Assembly (NCBI GenBank): GCA_902489375.1
Contig: CABTZP010000004.1
Coordinates: 1 to 25,311 of the forward strand
Length of the DNA: 25,311 nt
Direction: 5' to 3'
DNA from: an uncultured Tissierellia bacterium
GTDB lineage: Bacteria; Bacillota; Clostridia; Tissierellales; Peptoniphilaceae
Shown: positions 20,314-25,311 of the stretch, piece by piece
Position numbering within the stretch: position 1 is the first letter of the stretch
Layout of the letters: each line of letters starts with the position of its first letter
Program-made: the position numbers and the translations under genes
Notes under the pieces: generated by a model
The model's input: only the letters and a program-made list of their open reading frames with translations
Database searches by the model: none
Told to the model about the DNA's origin: nothing

Positions 20314-21495
20314 ATGGGCTTTACCATTCATTGCATCAACAATATTTCGGCTGACGGTCTTCAGGTTTTGCCGGATGATATCCAAATTATTGATGAAGAA
20401 GAGGCCGAGGCGTGGATTATCCGCTCCGTAAACCTGCATGAAAAAAAATTTCCTGATGAGCTTTTGGCCATTGGACGAGCTGGCTCCGGGGTGAATAATA
20501 TTCCTCTGGACCGTTGTACCCAGGAAGGCATTGTTGTTTTTAACGCCCCGGGCGCCAATGCCAATTCGGTCAAAGAACTGGTCATCGGTCAGATGCTGGC
20601 CTACTCCCGCCATACTTTTGAGGCGTTCAAATGGGTCAGAGACCATGCCGGGGAAGAAGACTTAGAAGAGCTGACTGAAAAAGCGAAGAAGCAATACGCC
20701 GGCTTTGAGCTGGCCGGAAAAATCCTCGGAGTCGTCGGCCTGGGACAGGTAGGCTACCATGTTGCCAATGCCTGTGCAGCCATGGGGATGAAAGTTTTGG
20801 GCTATGACCCGATGATTAACATTGATTCCGCCTGGAAAATCTCCTCTCAGGTTACTCACTGTAAGACAGCCGGTGATTTATTAAAATACAGCGACTTTAT
20901 TACCGTCCATGTCCCCTTAAATGGGGATACGAAAAATCTCCTTTCCAAAAAAGACTTTGAACGGATGAAGCCGGGCGCGGTCGTGATTAATTACGCCCGA
21001 ACCGGGATTGTCGATGAAGAGGCCCTGGCTCCCTATCTGGAATCGGGCCGGATTTCCGCCTATCTCTGCGACCTGCCCAATTCTTTTAACACGAAAATGA
21101 AAAACGCCTTTTTCACCCCCCACCTGGGCGCTTCGACCAAGCAGGCGGAGGATAACTGTGCGGAGATGGTATCGGAACAGGTTGCCGATTACTTAAAAAA
21201 CGGAAACATTACCAACTCCGTCAACTGTCCGGCCCTGAGTCTGGGCGCTCTGGAAGAAGGGCTGACCCGGATCTGCGTCCTTCATAAAAACGTCCCCGGC
21301 CTGATCAATTTAGTCTCGGAAGAGATCGCCTCTCAGGGGATGAACATCGATAAAATGAGCTCCGCCTCCCGAAATGGGGTTGCCTATGCCATGTTTGACA
21401 TCAACGGGTCCTGGCACCGGGGCCATCTCGATGAAATGAAAAAAGATGATGATATTTTAAAGCTGCGCATTCTCAACTTAGCTGACCAGCAATAA
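20314..21495 (+). CDS. serA: D-3-phosphoglycerate dehydrogenase (short type with ACT domain)
   Basis: This 393-residue NAD-dependent enzyme should oxidise 3-phosphoglycerate to 3-phosphohydroxypyruvate, the first step of serine synthesis. The N-terminal substrate-domain motif GRAGSGVNNIPL (54-65) is present. The Rossmann domain has GLGQVG (142-147) and Asp165 for NAD. The catalytic NYARTGIVDEEAL places Arg229, and FTPHLGAST places His270. The usual D-V-F-x-x-E-P segment reads CDLPNSF, a form I associate with short clostridial SerA proteins. A C-terminal ACT domain (about 318-393) suggests feedback control by serine or another amino acid. It leads an apparent operon with the 5-oxoprolinase genes, with 28 bp to pxpA containing a small CCGGA/TCCGG hairpin (21496-21510). 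Confidence 0.88.
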   Translation: MGFTIHCINNISADGLQVLPDDIQIIDEEEAEAWIIRSVNLHEKKFPDELLAIGRAGSGVNNIPLDRCTQEGIVVFNAPGANANSVKELVIGQMLAYSRHTFEAFKWVRDHAGEEDLEELTEKAKKQYAGFELAGKILGVVGLGQVGYHVANACAAMGMKVLGYDPMINIDSAWKISSQVTHCKTAGDLLKYSDFITVHVPLNGDTKNLLSKKDFERMKPGAVVINYARTGIVDEEALAPYLESGRISAYLCDLPNSFNTKMKNAFFTPHLGASTKQAEDNCAEMVSEQVADYLKNGNITNSVNCPALSLGALEEGLTRICVLHKNVPGLINLVSEEIASQGMNIDKMSSASRNGVAYAMFDINGSWHRGHLDEMKKDDDILKLRILNLADQQ

Positions 21496-21523
21496 CCGGA
21501 CCATATCCGGAGAAGGAGGGAAG

Positions 21524-22294
21524 ATGAAAAAAGTAGTGGATTTAAACTCGGATCTCGGGGAAAGCTTCGGCGCTTATCGCATGGGAATGGATGAAGAGGT
21601 TCTTTCTTTCGTCTCCTCCGCCAATATTGCCTGCGGCTATCACGCCGGGGACCCTTTGATTATGGATCAAACGGTAGAAATCGCCCGGGAAAAAGGGGTG
21701 GCTCTGGGGGCGCATCCGGCCTATCCGGATTTGATGGGCTTTGGCCGGAGGAAAATGGACCTTTCGCCCAAGGAAAATTACGCCTATGTTCTCTATCAGC
21801 TGGGCGCGCTTTCCGCCTTTGCTCGGGCTCATGGGGCAAGGCTCCAGCATGTCAAAGCGCACGGCGCCATGTATAACGCGGCTTCCGACCATGAAGATCT
21901 GGCTCGGGGGATTATTGAGGCGGCCCTGGCCTTTGATTCCGACCTTCTGATCCTTTGCCGGTCTCTTTCTCCCATGGCAAAGCTGGGAGAAAAAATGGGC
22001 GCCAGAATCGCCCAGGAGGTTTTCGCCGACCGGGCCTACCACGTCGATGGGAGTCTGGTCAGCCGGAAGGAAAAAGGGGCCGTAATTCAAGATGAGGAAG
22101 AAGTCATCCAGCGGGCCAAGCGGATGGTCCTTCAAAATGAGGTCGAAACCATTGAAGGCGAAAGGATTCCCATCCAGGCGGACAGCATTTGTGTACACGG
22201 GGATAACCCCCAGGCCGTGCGATTTGTTCAGAAAATTCGCCAGGCCCTGGAGGCGGAGGGCGTTGAAATTAGACCCCTTGGAGAATTTCTTTAG
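21524..22294 (+). CDS. pxpA: 5-oxoprolinase subunit PxpA (LamB/YcsF family)
   Basis: This 256-residue protein of the LamB/YcsF family is the PxpA component of the ATP-dependent PxpABC 5-oxoprolinase, which opens 5-oxoproline to glutamate. Family signatures are complete: DLNSDLGESFG (6-16), ANIACGYHAGDP (33-44), LGAHPAYPDLMGFGRRKM (61-78), HVKAHGAMYN, EVFADRAYHVDGSLVSR and CVHGDNP near the C-terminus. A GAAGGAGGG site precedes the ATG. A 139-bp gap with no clear promoter separates it from the transporter gene. The assignment rests on both the sequence signatures and the presence of pxpB and pxpC in the same operon. Confidence 0.93.
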   Translation: MKKVVDLNSDLGESFGAYRMGMDEEVLSFVSSANIACGYHAGDPLIMDQTVEIAREKGVALGAHPAYPDLMGFGRRKMDLSPKENYAYVLYQLGALSAFARAHGARLQHVKAHGAMYNAASDHEDLARGIIEAALAFDSDLLILCRSLSPMAKLGEKMGARIAQEVFADRAYHVDGSLVSRKEKGAVIQDEEEVIQRAKRMVLQNEVETIEGERIPIQADSICVHGDNPQAVRFVQKIRQALEAEGVEIRPLGEFL

Positions 22295-22433
22295 GGAATA
22301 GAAAACGGTTTCCAGATCAAAAAGGATCGGGGGATCCCCATTGAGGCTGCCGATCAGAAGGGTCAGCGAAAGGAAAAAACCCCGGCAATGAGGATCGATC
22401 AACGATGAAAGAGGATTAAAGAAGGAGAAAAAG

Positions 22434-23636
22434 ATGAAAAAAGAAAATACCCCAGCGACCAAGATTGATAAGGGGACGCTAATCGGCGCGGCTTTTTTGA
22501 TGGCCACTTCCGCCATCGGACCCGGCTTTTTAACCCAGACCGCAACCTTTACGGAAAAGCTTGGTCCCACCTTTGGCTTTGTTATCCTGATTTCGGTCAT
22601 CATGGCTTTGATCGCCCAGCTGAACGTCTGGCGGATCATCGGGGTGAGTGGACTTCGGGGGCAGGATGTCTCCAACAAAGTTCTTCCGGGGCTTGGGATC
22701 TTTATCGCCGTGCTGGTCGCCATCGGGGGACTCGTTTTTAATATCGGAAACGTGGGCGGCGCCGCCCTGGGCATGGAGGGAATGTTTGGTATGAACCAGA
22801 ACCTGGGCATTGCCATTTCAGCGGCCATTGCCGTTCTGATCTTCCTCAATAAAAACGCGGGAAAGGTCATGGACCGGCTGACCACGGTCCTGGGCGCCTT
22901 GATGATTGTTTTGATCTTTATCGTCATGATCGCGACCAAGCCGCCGGTGGGTGAGGCCCTCAAAAGGACCGTCATGCCGGAAACCTTTCCTTATATGGCG
23001 ATCCTGACCCTGGTCGGAGGGACCGTTGGCGGATATATTACCTTCTCAGGCGCCCACCGGCTCCTGGATACGGGAAAAAGCGGAATTGAAAATCTGGATG
23101 ATTATAACCGCTCTTCCAAATTGGGAATGACCGTGGCTACGATTGTTCGTATTCTTCTTTTCTTAGCGGTTTTGGGGGTGGTTTCCCAAGGTCTTAGCCT
23201 GGATCCCCATAATCCGGCGGGCGATGCCTTCCTCAAGGGCGCGGGTCAAATCGGCTACCGGTTCTTCGGTCTGGTCCTTTTTTCCGCGGCCATCTCTTCG
23301 GTTGTGGGCTGCGCCTACACCTCGGTTTCCTTCCTGACGGTTTTTGAGCCGGTTTCGAAGAATCGAAACCTGTGGACGATTATTTTTATCGTGGTTTCTT
23401 CCTTAATCATGATGCTGGTTGGAAAACCGGCGAAACTTCTGGTCGTCGCCGGATCCGTGAACGGACTGATCTTACCCATTACCCTGGGTGCCATGTTGGT
23501 TGCTTCCCGCAAAAAAGAAATTGTCGGCGATTACCAGCATTCGAAAGTACTCTTTTATCTGGGCATTGTCGTTGTGATCGTGACCGCCATCGTCGGGATC
23601 AAGTCCCTTGCGGGGATGAAGGCCTTATTTAGCTAA
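22434..23636 (+). CDS. NRAMP-fold transporter lacking the metal-site motifs
   Basis: This 400-residue protein with about eleven membrane segments is recognisable as NRAMP-related. The first segment begins IGPGFLT as in Nramp, and the loop IIGVSGLRGQDVS matches the RLG-x-x-TG-x-D-L-A region. The metal-coordinating DPGN of the first segment is replaced by ATFTEKLG (37-44). The MPH of the sixth segment is replaced by VGGTVGGYITFSG (194-206). Loss of both argues against divalent metal transport. Such genes lie beside pxpABC in other Bacillota, so uptake of 5-oxoproline or a related amide is a reasonable inference, though untested. AAGGAG lies 8 bp before the ATG. It is encoded between pxpA and pxpB, 25 bp ahead of pxpB. 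Confidence 0.82.
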   Translation: MKKENTPATKIDKGTLIGAAFLMATSAIGPGFLTQTATFTEKLGPTFGFVILISVIMALIAQLNVWRIIGVSGLRGQDVSNKVLPGLGIFIAVLVAIGGLVFNIGNVGGAALGMEGMFGMNQNLGIAISAAIAVLIFLNKNAGKVMDRLTTVLGALMIVLIFIVMIATKPPVGEALKRTVMPETFPYMAILTLVGGTVGGYITFSGAHRLLDTGKSGIENLDDYNRSSKLGMTVATIVRILLFLAVLGVVSQGLSLDPHNPAGDAFLKGAGQIGYRFFGLVLFSAAISSVVGCAYTSVSFLTVFEPVSKNRNLWTIIFIVVSSLIMMLVGKPAKLLVVAGSVNGLILPITLGAMLVASRKKEIVGDYQHSKVLFYLGIVVVIVTAIVGIKSLAGMKALFS

Positions 23637-23661
23637 ATCCCCCGTGTAAAGGAGGACGCTT

Positions 23662-24414
23662 ATGTACAATGAAGTCAAATACCTTCCGGAAGGGGACTGC
23701 GGGCTGGTCATGGAATTTTCCGATGCCATCGAACCGGAAGCCAACGCCCGTATCCGGTCGCTGTTAAATGTCCTGGAAAAAGATGGGCTGGAAAGCATGG
23801 GGATTATGGAGCTGATCCCGACCTACCGGTCCATCCTCTTTCTCTATGACCCCGTAAAAACGGATTTTAAGGGCCTTTGTGCCCGTCTCCAGGCGCTGGA
23901 TCAGTCCGGGTCTGAGAATCAGGAAAGGGCTTTTCGAAGGGTGACCATCCCGGTCCTTTATGGGGGAGAGGAGGGGCCGGACCTCCCCTTTGTCGCCGAA
24001 CACGCCGGCCTTACCATGGAAGAAGTCATTTCGATTCATACGGCGCCCGATTATTTGGTTTATATGCTGGGCTTTACCCCAGGCTTTTCCTATTTGGGCG
24101 GGCTGGATGAGCGCATCTTTACCCCCCGGCTAAAAAGTCCAAGGCTGAAGATCCCGGCCGGTTCGGTCGGGATCGCCGACAAACAAACCGGGATCTATCC
24201 CATCGATAGTCCTGGGGGCTGGCAGCTGATCGGACGAACCCCCCTGTCCTTATATACGCCGCAAACCGACCCACCGGTGCTTTTGCGGGCCGGGGACCAT
24301 ATCCAATTTCAGGCCATCGACCGGAAAACCTACGAGAAGATCCTCGAGGAGCTGGAAAAAGGCGTCTATGAAGTCCCCATTGAGATAAAGGAAGCAAGCC
24401 ATGAACACATTTAA
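23662..24414 (+). CDS. pxpB: 5-oxoprolinase subunit PxpB (KipI-like)
   Basis: This 250-residue PxpB/KipI-type protein (allophanate hydrolase subunit 1 fold, cyclophilin-like C-terminal half) has typical segments: LPEGDCGLVMEF (8-19), a conserved PTYRSILFLYDP (53-64), YMLGFTPGFSYLGGLDE (134-150), and PAGSVGIADKQTGIYPIDSPGGW (165-187) with the following IGRTP. It acts with PxpC and PxpA in ATP-dependent 5-oxoproline hydrolysis. In Bacillus a paralogous pair (KipI/KipA) was first described through the sporulation kinase, but the neighbouring pxpA points to oxoprolinase here. AAAGGAGG precedes the ATG. The last 14 bp overlap pxpC. Confidence 0.93.
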   Translation: MYNEVKYLPEGDCGLVMEFSDAIEPEANARIRSLLNVLEKDGLESMGIMELIPTYRSILFLYDPVKTDFKGLCARLQALDQSGSENQERAFRRVTIPVLYGGEEGPDLPFVAEHAGLTMEEVISIHTAPDYLVYMLGFTPGFSYLGGLDERIFTPRLKSPRLKIPAGSVGIADKQTGIYPIDSPGGWQLIGRTPLSLYTPQTDPPVLLRAGDHIQFQAIDRKTYEKILEELEKGVYEVPIEIKEASHEHI

Positions 24415-25311
24415 AATTGTCAATCCGGGTCTTTTTACGACCATCCAGGACCGCGGCCGCTGGGGATACCAGCAGTACGGCGTCTCCGTCGGGGGCGTTA
24501 TGGATCTTTTCTCGATGGAAACGGCCAACCTTTTGGTGGGCAATGGTCCTTCTGAAGGGGTTCTTGAGATGACCCTGATCGGCCCTGAGCTTTTGGTTCA
24601 GGGCGAGGCGGTGATCGCCGTCTGCGGAGCCAACCTGGACGCGAGGATTAACGATAAGCCCCTCCCCCTTTGGACTGCGGTTCCGGTCAGAGATGGGGAC
24701 GAGCTTTCTTTTCCTATGGCAGTGACCGGGTTAAGGGCCTATCTTGCCGTCTGCGGAGGCTTTAACGTCCCCCTGGTCTTAGGGTCCAAGTCCACCCATA
24801 CCCGGGCAAAAATGGGCGGATTTCAGGGCCGAAAGCTGGAAGCGGGGGACCGATTAGAAATTGGGGAGGGGAAAAAGGATCCCATTCTCCTTCGCCTTCC
24901 CCCGGAGAGGATTCCTTCTTATCCCAAGTCAGCGAAAATCCGGGTGGTCCTTGGCCCCCAGGATGATGCCTTCACTCCGGAGGGCCTGGAGACCTTTCTT
25001 TCTTCGGAATATACGATCACCCCTGAGTCTGACCGTATGGGCTACCGGCTGGAAGGAAAATCGATCGCTCATCGGGAAAGGGCGGATATTATTTCGGATG
25101 GGATTGCCTTTGGGGCGGTCCAGGTGGCGGGAAATGGCCAGCCGACCATTATGCTTGCCGACCGGCAGACCACCGGGGGATATACGAAAATCGCGACCTT
25201 GATCAGCCCCGACCTTCCTCTATTGGCGCAGATGGGGCCGGGCGCTAGGCTGACCTTCGAACGCCTTTCCTATGAAGAGGCACACGAAATCTATCTTACC
25301 TGGAGAAAGGA
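24401..25311 (+). CDS. pxpC: 5-oxoprolinase subunit PxpC, 3' end outside window
   Basis: An open frame from ATG 24401 to the window edge gives 303 codons with no stop. The usual family length is about 330, so perhaps 30 residues are missing. The N-terminus NTFKIVNPGLFTTIQDRGR is the hallmark of the PxpC/KipA (allophanate hydrolase subunit 2, 'biotin-dependent carboxyltransferase') family. It is followed by YGVSVGGVMDLFSMETAN, VCGANLDARIN, a VCGGFNVPLVLGSKSTHTRAKMGGF stretch, VLGPQDDAF, SDRMGYRLEG, and QVAGNGQPTIMLADRQTTGG. The start overlaps the end of pxpB by 14 bp, with AAGGAAG upstream inside pxpB, typical of translational coupling between the two partner subunits. Confidence 0.92.
   Translation, partial: MNTFKIVNPGLFTTIQDRGRWGYQQYGVSVGGVMDLFSMETANLLVGNGPSEGVLEMTLIGPELLVQGEAVIAVCGANLDARINDKPLPLWTAVPVRDGDELSFPMAVTGLRAYLAVCGGFNVPLVLGSKSTHTRAKMGGFQGRKLEAGDRLEIGEGKKDPILLRLPPERIPSYPKSAKIRVVLGPQDDAFTPEGLETFLSSEYTITPESDRMGYRLEGKSIAHRERADIISDGIAFGAVQVAGNGQPTIMLADRQTTGGYTKIATLISPDLPLLAQMGPGARLTFERLSYEEAHEIYLTWRK

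Noticed and set aside
21542..22975. A 477-codon open frame on the minus strand
   Set aside because: It lies antisense over pxpA and the transporter gene, both of which have complete family signatures. Its translation shows no family motif, and it arises from GC-rich third positions of the true genes.

Overview
The window looks like a chromosomal segment of an anaerobic, fermentative member of the Bacillota (Clostridia/Tissierellia-like), of intermediate GC. The evidence is a single-chain pyruvate:ferredoxin oxidoreductase, rubrerythrin, a KtrAB potassium channel, a YerC/TrpR-like regulator, a DUF1461/Lit membrane protein, strong GGAGG ribosome binding sites and a near-consensus CcpA cre site. 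The genus cannot be fixed from sequence alone. I see no rRNA, tRNA, CRISPR array, transposase, integrase or phage gene.

Layout. 1-737 has no credible gene and is packed with GC-rich hairpins, including a 61-bp tandem duplication with base-pair-compensating changes. Related hairpin modules recur at 1478-1500 and 9668-9743. 810-2731 carries a Lit-like protein, a convergent small YhhN-like membrane protein and yerC. 2888-5069 is ktrB-ktrA, followed by a short reading frame that resembles a fragment of a DUF2871 membrane protein. 5270-7830 holds an alpha/beta-hydrolase esterase converging on adenine deaminase (minus strand). 8151-9305 is rubrerythrin plus an isochorismatase-fold hydrolase. 9306-9833 is a gene-free block with 33-bp tandem repeats, a perfect bidirectional terminator and more hairpin modules. 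9834-12552 encodes a Na/Pi cotransporter-PhoU protein and a radical SAM protein. 12567-16260 is the pyruvate:ferredoxin oxidoreductase gene with a consensus-like promoter and a cre site in its leader. 16430-19986 holds a lytic transglycosylase (minus), an uncharacterised Sel1-repeat protein and a DUF975 membrane protein.

20314 to the right edge reads as one operon: serA, pxpA, an NRAMP-fold transporter, pxpB and pxpC (cut by the window end). PxpABC is the ATP-dependent prokaryotic 5-oxoprolinase, so the operon should convert 5-oxoproline to glutamate. The embedded NRAMP-like protein lacks both metal-site motifs of true Nramp transporters and is best read as an importer of another substrate, possibly 5-oxoproline itself.

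Most genes are ordinary housekeeping or metabolic genes. The points most worth a second look are the hairpin-module family, the metal-site-less NRAMP protein in the oxoprolinase operon, the cre site downstream of the PFOR promoter, the long inverted repeat in the serA leader, the DUF2871 remnant behind ktrA, and an over-represented 8-mer (CATGGCCA/TGGCCATG) concentrated in the first 8 kb. All repeat and word counts were made by eye.
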